A stretch of 64,000 nt of DNA, from assembly GCF_037392515.1 (NCBI RefSeq), contig NC_090280.1, positions 76,365,004 through 76,429,003 of the forward strand, written 5' to 3'. The translations under genes and the position numbers were made by a program. Below, in pieces: positions 31,138-43,222 of the stretch; position 1 is the first letter of the stretch, and each line of letters starts with the position of its first letter. A model generated the notes under the pieces. The model saw only the letters and a list, made by a program, of their open reading frames with translations, did no database searches and had not been told where the DNA came from. This stretch comes from Haliotis asinina (lineage: Eukaryota; Mollusca; Gastropoda; Lepetellida; Haliotidae).

Positions 31138-31247
31138 CTCCCACCTGTCATCAACGTCTGATTGACTCTGTGTTTCTCAACTGTATGCTGATTTTCAGGG
31201 AAATTTCGATCCCTGTGAGTGTCCATTGTGACAGACAGTGTGTTAGT
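31138..31247 (-). other. Candidate non-coding first exon of helicase-RBR gene A
   Basis: On the minus strand 'gacaggtgggag|gtaagtt' is a strong donor ending an exon at 31,138 (B: 51,976). A 2.7-kb intron would link it to the acceptor at 28,420. The start site is not visible. A partial duplicate of this stretch ('caacgtctgattgtctctgt') lies at 30,946. Confidence 0.4.
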
Positions 31248-31447
31248 GTTTACAAGATCAAAGGTGTCACTCTCATCTTATCTTTTTCGTGAAAATGTCT
31301 CCGTGAATTTGAGTTGTTTCAAAACAGAGACTAGAAATACTGTTTCATTTTGACTAGTTGTTGCAAAAAGTCATCTACCGGCGAATTATTGAGACCTCCC
31401 GCCTTACTTTCGGTTTGGACTTCCCAGAAAATCCGGAAAAAAAAGAT
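31248..31447 (+). repeat. Left ~200-bp direct repeat flanking the LINE, unit A
   Basis: 'gtttacaagatcaaaggtgt ... tttcggtttggact' recurs at 34,016-34,212 with about 90 percent identity. The LINE lies between the two. Confidence 0.8.
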
Positions 31448-34015
31448 CATGACAGAAGCTCCAGGGTATGATGGTATGCCCGTGGACGTGTTAAACAATG
31501 AACAGAGTCTTATGTTTTTACACAGAACTTTTAACTTGTGTTTTCTTACTGGTAAAGTTCCAGCTGGTTGATCCAGGGGAATCATTAACCCCATACCGAA
31601 GTCAGCAACAGAGGACCCACGTAGTCCACTCTCATATAGAGGTATAACGCTGGTCAACTCAACTTATAAGCTGTACTGTGGAGTTTTGAATGACTGACAG
31701 AACGTGTGGAAGATGCTAGTACTTTTTCCGATGAACAGAACGGTATTAGAAAGGGCAGATCAATTACAGAGCATGTTTCCACTCACTGAGTGATATCGGC
31801 ATCCACGATAATATGTTTAATGCTACTGTGTCACTGTATCAGTATGTCAAGGCCTATGTGCGGATAAACGGGTTGAGTACGTCATGGTCTGGCGTCAATG
31901 GTGGTTTACGCCAGGGATGTCTGCTTTCTCCGCTGCTATTTAACCTGTACATCAACGATCTCATAACTACGTTGAATGCCTTGGAAGTTAGTGTTAGTGT
32001 TGACGATGAATGTATATGTGTTCTAGCCTACAGGACCTGAATATACCTCTTCACGCACTTGGACAGTGGTGTAGTACAAACAGGATGTCGGTTAACCCCA
32101 GCAAGTCGAAGGTTGTTCATTTCCGGAGTCAGGCAGTGGAGAGAACCGATGCTTTATTCCAGTGTGATGAAGCGATTTTGGAAATCAGTGATAGTTATTG
32201 TTATCTTGGATAACTATTAACGGAACATCTGGAATACACTCGGATGGGTAATATTGTAGCTAATGCGGCAAGTCGAGCTTTAGGACTTCTAATATCGAAG
32301 AGTAAGATCCAAGGAGGAATGGATTATAATACATTCACCAAGCTTTATGACTCCATGGTGTGGGCAACGATAACCTACGGAGCTGCGATATGGGGAGCTC
32401 ATCACATTCCAGCCATCAATAGTGTTTACAACAGAGCCATGACATATTTTATGGGAGTGAGGAAGTCTACACCTAACAGCGCAATAGCGGGGGACATGGG
32501 ATGGGAGCCACCGGTTGTGTGGCTATGGAGAAGTGTGACGGGACAGTATAAGCCAGTCTAAGTAAACTTATCCTGAGTACTTTTCGTTACACTCCACTAC
32601 TGAGTCTAACAAAACCTTATGGGAGGTCGCGTCAGGTAACCTTTGAGATTGACCAATCAGAACACAGCTTACCAAATCGCAAAAGTGGACATTCGCACAT
32701 ACGTACCTTTTGAACTTTTTATCTCAAAAAGGTTGAAATCCGAACGGTTCCCGAATGCTATTTAGCGTACGCTCGCTTCCGGGTGATGCACACGGCGTAC
32801 ATACAACCATGACAACGGTGAGTAAACAGTCGCTGACAATGGTGTTTTTGGCAATATTCAAAGATGTCATCTTGCGGAAATATTAGCTAATGGTAACCAT
32901 GTCAACAGAAACTCCAAAGCCCATATACTGCAGGTCAAATAATTGTGTTACATGCGGATTTTTGCAGGTGGAGAGATCTGTTTCAGTGACCTGAATATTT
33001 TGAAAGTCCCTCCGATCCCTAAATAGTAGCCGTTGTCTGATTGGTTAAATCTGTTTAACCGTCTCGCGTTTTATTGGACGGTCATTGGTCGCTCAAAGGT
33101 TACCTGACGCGACCTTCTACTAGGTTTTCTTAGACTCAGTGGTGGAGTGTAACGAAATACACTGAGACTAAGTTTACTTAGACTGCAGTATAAGCGATCG
33201 TGCGACATGGACCCTGACAGACTGACTTATAAAGTGTTCAAGTGGGCAGATGTAGTAGCATCATCGGGTAAACGGAACCGGAATCTTCGTGTCCACAAGA
33301 AGCTGCGAAGTTTACATTTAGACCATTTCTTATCTCTTAGAAACACGTTTTACGCTCCTCTTATCACAGACAAAGTCGCGGAGAAGATCATGTACAACTT
33401 CCTGCAGGAGTGGATGATGTCGGTCACACAGGAAGAAAGTAAAGATGGGACAGGAAAGAACAAGCTCCGACTATATCGCCGTTTTAAGGCTAGTTTGAAA
33501 GCTGAACGTTACTTGCAGCTTCCCCTACCCGTTCTCACCGCCGTGCTCTAGCGTTATTCCGCTGTGGTGTGGCCCCGCTCTGTGTAGAGATAGTTTGCTA
33601 CAGTAATGTGCCTTTGAGGGAAAGAGTATGTTTTAATTGTCAGGAATGCGTGGAAGATGAACACCATGTTTTATTTCACTGTCCTTTATATACAACTATT
33701 ACTGATAAGCTTTTAAGTGTCTGTATGAATATCTGTGGTAATTTTCAAGTTTTAGATGATGCGGATAAGTTCGCTTTTATTATGTCCAATGATGATCTGT
33801 TGTTTTTAACGGCCGAAACCTGCAAACTCTTACTTGAAAAGCGCAAGTCTATTTTATACAATGCTTAGATTTATCTTTGTGATGTCACTTTTGTTTGTTC
33901 TACCTTTACTACTTTTATAGTCTCTCATATGGGTGGCTCGGTATGCATTTTATTATATCTGTATTTATGTATGCGTTTATGTTGTATACGAGGTGTGACT
34001 GAAATAAAGAGATAT
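31448..34015 (+). mobile_element. Non-LTR retrotransposon (LINE), 5'-truncated and decayed, unit A
   Basis: Reverse-transcriptase pieces in several frames: 'TEAPGYDGMPVDVLNN', 'PSPLSYRGITLVNSTYKL'-like text, 'VNGGLRQGCLLSPLLFNLYI' (a strong non-LTR signature), a VDD where YADD is expected, and 'GQWCSTNRMSVNPSKSKVV'. The C-terminal end has 'RVCFNCQECVEDEHHVLFHC', the Cys/His motif usual after LINE polymerases. Jockey/CR1-like; exact clade not determined. It is interrupted by a MITE at 32,554-33,185. Compared with unit B it lacks 111 bp encoding the first catalytic palm motif. Stops and frame changes make it inactive. Confidence 0.85.
32554..33185. mobile_element. Mutator-type non-autonomous DNA element (632 bp) inside the LINE, unit A
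   Basis: Inverted ends of roughly 95 bp starting 'cagtctaagtaaact' and ending 'agtttacttagactg'. Exact 10-bp target duplication 'cagtataagc' at 32,544-32,553 and 33,186-33,195. Long inverted ends with 9-10 bp duplications are the mark of Mutator-like elements. No coding capacity. Confidence 0.85.
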
Positions 34016-34212
34016 GTTTACAAGATCAAAGGTGTCACTCTCATCTTATCTTTTTCGTAAAAATGCTGCCGTGAATATTTGAGTTGTTTCAAAGCAGAGA
34101 TTAGAAATACTATTTCATCTGAACTAGTAGTTGCAAAAAGGTCATCTACCGGCGAATTATAGAAACCTCCCGTCTTACTTTCGGTTTGGACTTTCCTGGA
34201 AATCCGAAAATA
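34016..34212 (+). repeat. Right ~200-bp direct repeat flanking the LINE, unit A
   Basis: Directly follows the LINE's 'ctgaaataaagagata' end. It repeats 31,248-31,447 and may be the start of a second, otherwise lost, LINE copy. Confidence 0.75.
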
Positions 34213-36489
34213 TGACTGCCATAATTGGTTTCTCTGTAAGCTTGCTTGGAAACCACAGCCCCCTTCTGCGGGTCTGAAAATCAATAATCTACGTCCTGGT
34301 TTACTATTCAACCCCCTTACTATATACCATGCTATATACTAAGAAGGCTATAGAGAGGCTCAGTTTGTCGAGTCCTGTGACCCTCTATGGGATCCGATCG
34401 ATGTTGGAAACTTACGAATTCTCACAGTGAGAAAGCGCCGGACGTTTTCACTTTCAAAATCATGTCGCAGAAGACCGGTTTAGATGAAATAGTTCATGAA
34501 AGGAGTCCGGTCGGTTTGTGCAGCGTACACCTCGGCCATTCATAGAATTCGTCTTCTGGTAAAATTTATCCGTAAAGGTTTTAGCATGGTTAGAGACGTG
34601 CCCTACATTTGTCAATGGAAGTAGTATATTACGGGTCCTTAAAAGGCAGGTTTGGTTGAGGGAAGGCTAATAGAAATTGATTGGCCGATCCAAGTCACGT
34701 GATCACCGTCAAGCGCGCCGTAAATAGCCCGTCAAAGACGAAGAGGGAATTGTTTTTAATGCAGAAAACCTTTTATCAGAAAACAAGTGAAGGGTGATAA
34801 ATTAATGAATGTATAGTGTGCTGCCCTGAATAGACAGACAGTATCCCTCAGCCCAGTTTGAATTGAGCGCGCTTGACAACTCTGGTGTTCCTATCCTTTC
34901 AAATCACCCGCGCTCGCCAGGGCGAACGTCTTTCATTCACCCTTTGTAAAGAATTATTCTGCACTGTCCTGACTCGGAAAGCTAATGGTTCGAAATACAC
35001 ATGGATAAAAGCATATCTAGAAATCTGATGAAAACACCACCACGAAAGTCACATCATTTGGGAAAAGACAGCAACAAGAGTAATGTAGAGGCCAGGAATC
35101 TGCTAGCTGATGCAGCTCTGTCGTGCCCTGTTCCGATAGAGCACAGACTTAAAGGTCGCATGCAACGATGATCGGAACTGTGCAGATTCTGGTACCTTTC
35201 GGTGTGCATTTTCCGAATTCAACCTATTAAGTTGGAAAAACGCGATGCAAAAAAAACCCCGCGAAATCGGAGTTCAAACGTTTCACTAAATTCACCCCAG
35301 CGCTGGGGGGGGAAACTGGTTTCAATAGCTGTGCTGCGCTGCGTCCATAACGCATGCGCAGTGAATAGGTTCTTGGAGCTTGAAACAGTATGCATGCCCA
35401 GCGTCTGAGGTCGTGAGCAGTAGTCTAATCTTGGTTGTGTACACAAACAAGTACATAATCTACTCGTTACGTAAAAAACCTTGTTGATTGTGGTAAGCAG
35501 TCTCTGTCACAGAGAAAGCTCAATGTCTGGTTTATTCACACCTATGTCTGCCTGCCTGTCTGCTAAAGACAACATGTAATACACAGCTTCAATCATTGAC
35601 CACGTGCAATTTGAACTTAACACCTATCAGACTATACGACATAAAGAAAATAAGATGATTTATGACTCGTGCACCCGAGTCCCGTGTCTGCCACATTATG
35701 TAACTAGGCATGTGTGATACAAATGACACGTTTTTATGTCTGTGGGTTGCACACAAACTACATCCATTTTTGTCTGATGACTGGATCCGACGGAAACAGG
35801 TGCAAACTCTTGTCAGTTTCAAGTCCTGGTTTCCAGCAATGAAGTAGTTCACCATCTCCACTGAAATGATTCTTGATTGGATCGAACGCAACAGAGAACA
35901 TGTATTTACAAAACCCATCATCTCTATATACATTCTTTATGGACAACAACTTCTTCTAGTGTGTATGATTTTGTTTGACAACGGTATATGAATCCATACT
36001 TAAACGACGCATCAAGTACAATAAAAAGGTTGTTATGCATAAAGAATCTTATTTTCTTGTGACTTGCCATACTTCTAAAATGCCCATCAAACAGATAATC
36101 TTTCTGTACACACAATGAGCCCTCAGCGTATCAGCAAATGAACCAGCCATTCGGAAGCCGGGCGACTGGGTTCGGTCTCCCCCCACTTTCGAGGAAAGTA
36201 AGCCCAAGTTCGAAATATTGCACTTTTGAATCGCTTATAATTTTGCTCATTCGTTTTCACAAGCGGCAATGTACATTAAATGTCATGAATAACTGATGTG
36301 TTTTGTGTTTTTATTGTGTTTGATTTTGGTTGCATGTGACCTTTAACCATTTATAAAGAATTATTCAGTCCTGTGCAGACTTGCATAGCTGAACCCTATG
36401 TTTATGTAATATTTTATGCTAGCTTTTCCTTTTACCTTTGACGTTATGGCAAACAGACCGCACGGTTTGACTTTGACCGTTTGGCTCTA
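34213..36489. other. Unassigned right part of unit A
   Basis: No complete gene seen. 35,758-35,860 (minus) reads like the start of a THAP zinc finger (see findings). CpG-containing patches around 34,680-34,930 and 35,260-35,420 could be promoter-like. The matching stretch in B is 55,160-57,476 at about 99 percent identity. Confidence 0.45.
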
Positions 36490-37814
36490 TTCCATATTTT
36501 AATACTTCCTTTAAATAAACAATATTTTGAAATGTTTACAGTAAAAAGAAATACACAGTTCACATTTTAGATGCTGATCTTGTTGAACAGGATTGGTCAA
36601 ATGGTATACAAGGCCCTGCATCTTTTAACGAATATTTGAATCATTTAGACTTAACTCAGAGCCATTAAACTGCTCCTATGAGGTTTATATCTGAATCTTA
36701 TTATTGAAATGGGCCTGTGGTATGGTTATGTGACCTTGACCCGGTGTTTGTTCCAGACAAAGATGAGGAGGAGGCGAAGGCAGGGGAAGAGGACGGGGAG
36801 ACGAAGAGGCAGACTCGAGGGGGAAAGGTTTAATGAAGCCGAAGAAGAAGAACCACGGGGGATCAAGATGTGGACAGCAACAAGGGGCAAGAAGAAGGTC
36901 ACCTGTGTGGCCGGCTTGACACCATGCGGTAAGGTTAATCAGCTAAAATATCATTGTAGAATTCGGCAGAATCAGTACCACTGGTTTGAGAGCATTGTTG
37001 ACATAAAGACCATTGTTAATATAAAGCAGGGTGCATATCAACTTGAAAAATCCTAAAACTGGATTGCTACAAAAAGGCTCGAAATTCATTTTAGTCTTGA
37101 AAAGATCCTGAGTGCCAATGACTTGCCCTAAAAAGACCCTATATTTAGCAAAATTTGTCAAGTTGTGATATTACAGTAAACAAGATAAAATGCTTAATAA
37201 AAATATCTCGTAATTTATGTCTTTTGGGGAGGTGATGAGTTTAATGGGGAAGCGTGTACAGAACACGCACGCCCACGTCCCCAGAACAAAATGGGTGAAA
37301 CTGTATGCATGTCAACCTTCTTATTATAAGGTACACCATATTCAGTCGATCCTTTACTGACTGAATGAAACTGTGAAGCTTTTATAATAATTATGTACAC
37401 ATGAGGATAGTAGGTGTAATACATTAACAAAGATGGACACTTTGCAAGGGGTGCAAGTAGGTCATTAGCGCTGTCTGGTATTAGCAGCGGACAAATAGAA
37501 GCCAGGAGTAGATTTGTCTTGATTGGAAAAAGCATTGATTAGTAACGTACAAAAGAGACAAGGGAGGTAATTAGCTCTGACTCGTGATAGGACATATGGA
37601 AGCTTATAAAGTTTGCAAAAGTATAGAAAGTCATATCTGATAATCAGAAATCAAAGGAAGGTCTCAAGACAACAATGACTGTTTTAAAATCATAACTGAT
37701 GAAACTGAAGTGTTTCTTGACTGTATTTTCACTTAGTCTTCAGAAACCAGTGTCCACAGTAATGCCTGAATTACCTCCTTTCAGATTGTTTCAAGTACAA
37801 CCAATGTCTGGTAA

Positions 37815-37920
37815 ACACACACACTGTGTTTCACGCCATGTACCCTTATGGGGAATCGAACCTTGGTCTTCGGCATGACAAGCAAACAGACTTCACCGGA
37901 CTACCCCACAGCTCCTATTG
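37815..37920 (-). repeat. tRNA-derived SINE fragment, unit B
   Basis: 'cacgccatgtacccttatgg' and 'ggaatcgaaccttggtcttc'. Better preserved than the unit A copy at 17,660, with an intact B-box complement. Confidence 0.7.
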
Positions 37921-38329
37921 TCCAAGGAAGGGTCACTAAACAAGACTACTGTTATGCAGGTTAAAGCATTTTCTGGTTGCAGGTTCCAGTCCTCCATAGG
38001 AGTACAAAGTGCGAAGCCCATTTTTGCCATGACATCACTTAAGCAGCATGGAACCATACTCACTCACTCACCCACTCATACACGAAACATGTTCTTACGT
38101 CTTTGGACAGACATCGACCTGAAGGATGCCTGCAAGTTCTTTGCCACCAAGTTTTCCTGTGGGTCGTCAGTGATGGGCAAGGATGAGATAGTCATCCAAG
38201 GCGATGTCAAGGACGATCTGTGGGATATTATTCCAGAGAAATGGAAACAGGTAACACTGATGTTGGTGTTTGGTTTCGTGAGCATATTGATGTATTTATG
38301 TCCTGTGAAGATCCGGAGTAGAAATTTTC

Positions 38330-38523
38330 TTCTGCAACCCATGCTTCTCACAAGAGATGAGTGATGGATCAGGTGGTCAGACTCGTTGACTTGGTTGACA
38401 AGTCATCATATCCTAAGTGTATAGAGCAATGCTCATACTGTTGACCACAGGATAGTATTATACAGATTCAATTATTTACAGACCACCTCCATATAGCTGG
38501 AATATTGTTGAGTTCAACTCTAT
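38330..38523 (-). repeat. Abalone SINE-like element in DENR-tail copy B
   Basis: Same insertion as 18,170-18,372. Its right side jumps from 'ctataattca' directly to 'agaagtgtgttggcacagca', the product of a deletion between two tandem copies that unit C still has. Confidence 0.7.
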
Positions 38524-39355
38524 AATTCAAGAAGTGTGTTGGCACAGCATAGGATCATGGTAAAGAAAGATTCACATTTCGTTTCAACCCGTTTCTGCTC
38601 CTAAAGGCACAATTCTTGATAGTTTGTACTTGCCTTAAGCTGAATAATTGTTACACTGAAGGTGTGACTCAGTATTCACGTGGTATGTATGGGTTCAAAT
38701 GTTCTTTAAGGGTAGACATCTGAGGTTAAATGGTACAGATCTTCAATATTTTTTAAGCTTCATCAATGCTGGTTCTTGGTTTCTTGAACACTTACAATTA
38801 TCAAGATATGGCTGAAATATTGCTGATTTGACATAAAATTTTAACCCACTCATGAGCACTGCTCCAGTCATGTAGATACTCATGTATTGATAGGTGTCAA
38901 AGAATGGGCATTAAAGTTCACTGAGAGTCCTTATGATCTATTTAGTCAGATCCGTAACATAAGGTGTGAATCTAGTGGTGAGATCATAACGAAAATGATT
39001 GATAGAATGTTGCGTATTATACCATCCACTTGAAAATTTACCGACCACTGTGATATAGTCTGTGGTCTGATGCAGAATGAATTAATTACGGACAGCTATC
39101 ACAGTTACAAGGGGCTAAACCTATATCATAGTCTTCATCCCTGTGAATGACGTATCTTGATTGTCTTTTTCTCAACAGGTTGATGAGGACGATATAGATG
39201 ACAAGGGAGATAAAAAATGATGGATGAACATTGTCAGCACTCTTCACTATATGTAAATAAATTTTGCGGACAAACACCATAATGTTCTTTTGTAGTTTGT
39301 GTGTTGTTTTTAAGTAGTTTGCCTACAGAGAGTCACTCCAAGGCTAACCTGTGAA

Positions 39356-39596
39356 GGTCCGGGGTAGAATAGGCCTTCAGCATCCCATGCTTGCCACAGA
39401 AGGTGACTATGATTGTAGAAAGAGGCGACTAACGGACCGGGTGGTCAGGCTCGCTCACTTGGTTGACACACATTATTGGTTCCTAGCTGCGCAGTTCGAT
39501 GCTCATGCTGTCACCCACTGGATTGTCTGGTCCAGACTTAATTATTTACAGATAGCTGCAATATTGCTGATGCGTAAAACTAAACTCACTCACTCA
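39356..39596 (-). repeat. Abalone SINE-like element, unit B
   Basis: Begins 'ggtccggggtagaataggcc' and ends 'aaaactaaactcactcactc'. Orthologous to 19,241-19,485. Confidence 0.78.
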
Positions 39597-40325
39597 CTGC
39601 AATTCTACAGAGGTGCACTATGGTACTAACACATAAAACTCCTCTGTATGTCCACTAACACAACCAGGTGGTCAGACTCGCTGATTATGTTGACACACTT
39701 CATCAAATCCCAGTAAAATAGATTACTGCTCATGATGTTGATCACTGGATTTTCTGGTCCACACACGATTATCAACACTGCCACCATAGAGCTAAAGTAT
39801 TGCTGAGTGCGGCAAATCTATTTTACACAATCAAGGGATAATCCCAGGTAGATTTTGGGGCTGTTGCAAAGAGGTGAACAGTCATGGACACAGCAATCAA
39901 ACAATTGAGCAGACAGAAAATGTCACATAATGTTTGAAATTCAAGACAGTACCAGTCAGACGTGGCACAAAGCCACTAAGTGAAGCTGTGTTTTAAACAC
40001 CGGTAACCTTTCTTAGTCGACTCATGAAAATCCATTTTGAATTGGTCATCAGATACCCATGCTTGTCTAAGAGTCCCCTTGTTTTGGTTTACTACAATTG
40101 TTGGTCCCGACTCGATAATTCACAGACCAACGCCATATAGCTGGAATACTGCCAAGTGCGGCGTTAAATAACAATCAATCAATCAAACTTTTCTTACCCA
40201 AAGGACAATCCATCAGTGACTGACTTTTTCATTAGGGGAACTATTTTGCCTTTCATTTAATTTATTACATCTAATTCTTTTATTTAAATCTTGGATATGC
40301 ATTATTATTGTGCCCTGAAGTATTG

Positions 40326-40562
40326 AAGTAGGAAAGCTGAAAAGCACTAATTGCTGAATCCGTGTTACTATAATGGCTGCTGAACAGTTCTTTCACTTGT
40401 ACTTTCCCAATTACACTGCTTTTCATTAAATCCACGACACAGAATTAATCATGGTATTTAATTAGCTATGCATCAATGTATTCAGCCCGTTCACTGCCGC
40501 TAATCATGTATTCATACAACACAGTAGAAGGGAATCGTGGCAATACAAATAGGTCTTTCCTC
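40326..40562. promoter_or_regulatory. Conserved non-coding island, unit B (237 bp)
   Basis: Base-for-base the same as 20,571-20,807 while the surrounding sequence is roughly 10 percent different. See the unit A entry for motifs and caveats. Confidence 0.5.
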
Positions 40563-43222
40563 ACAACTACCTGTAATAGTTCTCACCATTTCAGAATTTC
40601 TCCTGTCATTTGTGAATGAATAATATTTATATCATACAGTAACCCCGAATAATTGCTTCTGTGACTAGTAGACTGTTTGTTTCATAGTATATTTACAGGG
40701 TATGAAACAATGACTTGTGAACTTGAACGTGTTATCACATAGATCTTGAGACATAGATCCCCCGACTAACTTCAAAAAAATTATAGGGTTCATAACTTAT
40801 AATTTTTCTCTTATGTTACTTAACATGAAGATTATTCTTTTTCTGTTCTTTATTGTCAAATACTGTTAGGGAAAATACCAGAATTTTAAAGGATGGAACT
40901 ACACACGTCTGAGGACTGATTGCACTGGTGATAACTGTTCAGCAGCCAGTATGAAATTAACCTGATGATGACCTCATTGCTCATAACGACAAAAGATTGG
41001 CTTATTTCAGACCACATTATCCACCGGTTGTAATACCATAGCAGGATTTGTTGCCAACAACAACACAACACAAATTTTCATTGACAGTTTATTCACAACA
41101 CTTCTTAAACTATGTAAAGTTAAATTAACAGTCTTTAAAGCTAGTCCAATTAAGGTTTTGTGAAACTTGCTTAAGTTTAAGAATAAGACAATCAGAAAAG
41201 GCAACACTTGCCACATGCATAACACTTATATAATAAACTTCATCTCATTTCCAAGAGAACCAGCATGGTTGACCAGCAATATTCATACCTGTGTATCAAT
41301 ATTTCCACTCAATATCTGCTGTCACAATGTTCAGTTTAGAATGTCCAGAAGAAAATAATTACTGTATCACAGATAATATGCAAAAAAACAAAACAAGTTC
41401 AGAAAAAACATATATAATCTCACCCACATGCCTCCTGATTTTGATTATAATTAATAAATATCCTAGGCTTGTCAACCCTTTATCAACGTGTGGTGATATA
41501 ATTGATATCAGCAGATACGAGGGTGAGATTCTATTTAATATACAAAATAATTTTCCATTAGTTTTCAATGAAAAATCTACACCTCTGAACAGAGCACTAG
41601 CATTAGATTTGCAGTGCAGCAATGTCATAGCAATGTGACACCATCAAGTTCACTGTCATTGCATTGTGCAAAATCTACCGGTAAAGCGATATCTCCTAGG
41701 AAATATCATCTGATCTCACAAAAAAACGATATCTCCTGTGGAGCACAGTTTTGGATGATAAATCAATAGTTAATAAGCACTCTGGAAGTGAAATTAAGAT
41801 TTTGGTGGCGGTGACCATGGCATGCAGACAATTCTATAGTTCATCCAATCAGCTCATTGCTGCCTGTAAGGGCCTACTCTACTTTTGGCACACTTGTTTC
41901 AATGTCGGTCAACAGTCATGGTTGCATTTGTTTTTGGGTGTTATGAAAGATTGGAGGAAAACACACAGAAGACAACATATTTATACAATCATGATAATTC
42001 CAACTAGGCATCAGCAGTAAAAAAAGATGTTAGTAAGAAGCCAAAACTTTTACATATTTATCCCTAATTATCCAAGTCTCCATGCCTTTCTGGCTTCTCA
42101 TTTTGCAACACTTTACAAAAAATCATATATAAAAATGTTTATGAACCACTCCTTGCAAACTTTATTCCATGACATTGAAGTGTCAACTATGATCCGATTC
42201 AAGAAAAATATTCTTATGCAACCCTTCACCGCAAACACACATTACTTGATGCATTTGTCAGATACCATTTGATCTTCCAAGTCATTGCTATATGTATCTG
42301 AAAACTTACGATGAATTTCACTCTAAACAAAATAGTACATCAAATAAAATGAAATAAACATTGCCAATACACATAATTTTACCAGTCCAAATAAACCTGT
42401 AAACTTCATAATCTTTTTTACTTAAAATACAAATTGATCATAGTTGCAAACTGCAATTACTAGATAGTATTATGAGGGGGTAAGTGCAGTAGTTGAAACA
42501 GAGAAACAAAAGCATGTGCAGTACATGATCAGTGTTAACTCAGACGATCCAAGCTTGTTCTCAGTGTTTCATTTCATACGCATAGCCCAATGTCATACAA
42601 GCCAATACACAAGACCACATGTATCACATGTGCTTCATTGTGGAGCAAGACTAAAGTCGTGGAAACTCTGAAGACCTCTCCACACCCCACCATTGCATAA
42701 CCTTAAACTGATTTGGGACCTAAACTGTGCACAGGATCAAACACCAACATACAGGAGTGTGCACAAAACAGAGTCAACTGTACAATTACAACTATGCAAT
42801 TCCAAATGTGTTTATTACTCTTGGAATCACTATCAGATAGTAAACATCAAGGATAACAAATGCTGAACAACAACAAAAGATAACATATGCTGAACATTAA
42901 AAGAAATGCAAGTTTCCAAAAACTGACATCTCATACAAGTAAGCCGTCATGTTTATGTCTTCTACTTAACAAACTCACACAAGAAACGTTTTCTTTTGCT
43001 GTTCAGTACGTTCATGACAGTGAGACACTCTACAAAAATTAAATATGCATAATTCCAAACACAATATATCATTCATAGCATTTTTATGGTGAAAGAACAT
43101 CTTTTCTGCCTTCATCCTCTTTCCTCCTGTCAAGTTCACATTCCTTAAGTTCCAGCCTCATTTGAACTAGAAACTTCTGTTGGTTGGTAAATCTTTTATA
43201 GGATCATGTTTTAGGAATGGGG

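Larger units (their letters stand above)
14194..36489. repeat. Tandem array unit A (about 22.3 kb)
   Basis: Homology to unit B starts at 'ttccatattttagtac' (14,194; B 36,490). To the left the two flanks are unrelated. It contains DENR exons 4-6, the first helicase-RBR gene, minisatellites, a LINE and the 2.2-kb right part. It is longer than B mainly because of the pogo-like insertion in DENR intron 4. Confidence 0.88.
36757..39220 (+). pseudogene. DENR: DENR 3'-part copy B (exons 4-6 only)
   Basis: Exon 4-like 36,757-36,928 (172 nt versus 183 in the real gene) has small deletions that shift the frame and give TAA within the linker. Exon 5-like 38,111-38,250 and exon 6-like 39,179-39,220 keep splice sites, frame and length, with Glu to Lys in the conserved 'GEDEI' (now GKDEI). 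Exons 1-3 are absent because the array unit begins in intron 3. It cannot make DENR on its own, but exons 5-6 could still serve as alternative terminal exons for transcripts from 11,817. Confidence 0.88.
39262..43222. other. Convergent intergenic region, unit B
   Basis: Holds the SINE-like copies at 39,356-39,596, 39,660-39,825 and 40,045-40,190 and the conserved island at 40,326-40,562. It also has about 150 bp near 40,755-40,905 and about 285 bp near 42,545-42,830 that are absent from unit A. No gene seen; the part above about 41,090 may be 3' untranslated region of the helicase gene. Confidence 0.55.

Noticed and set aside
31248-34212. LTR retrotransposon, suggested by the ~200-bp direct repeats
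   Set aside because: The polymerase between them is of non-LTR type (GLRQGCLLSPLLFNLYINDL, C-terminal Cys/His motif). I see no gag, protease or integrase, and the repeats lack the usual LTR end bases.
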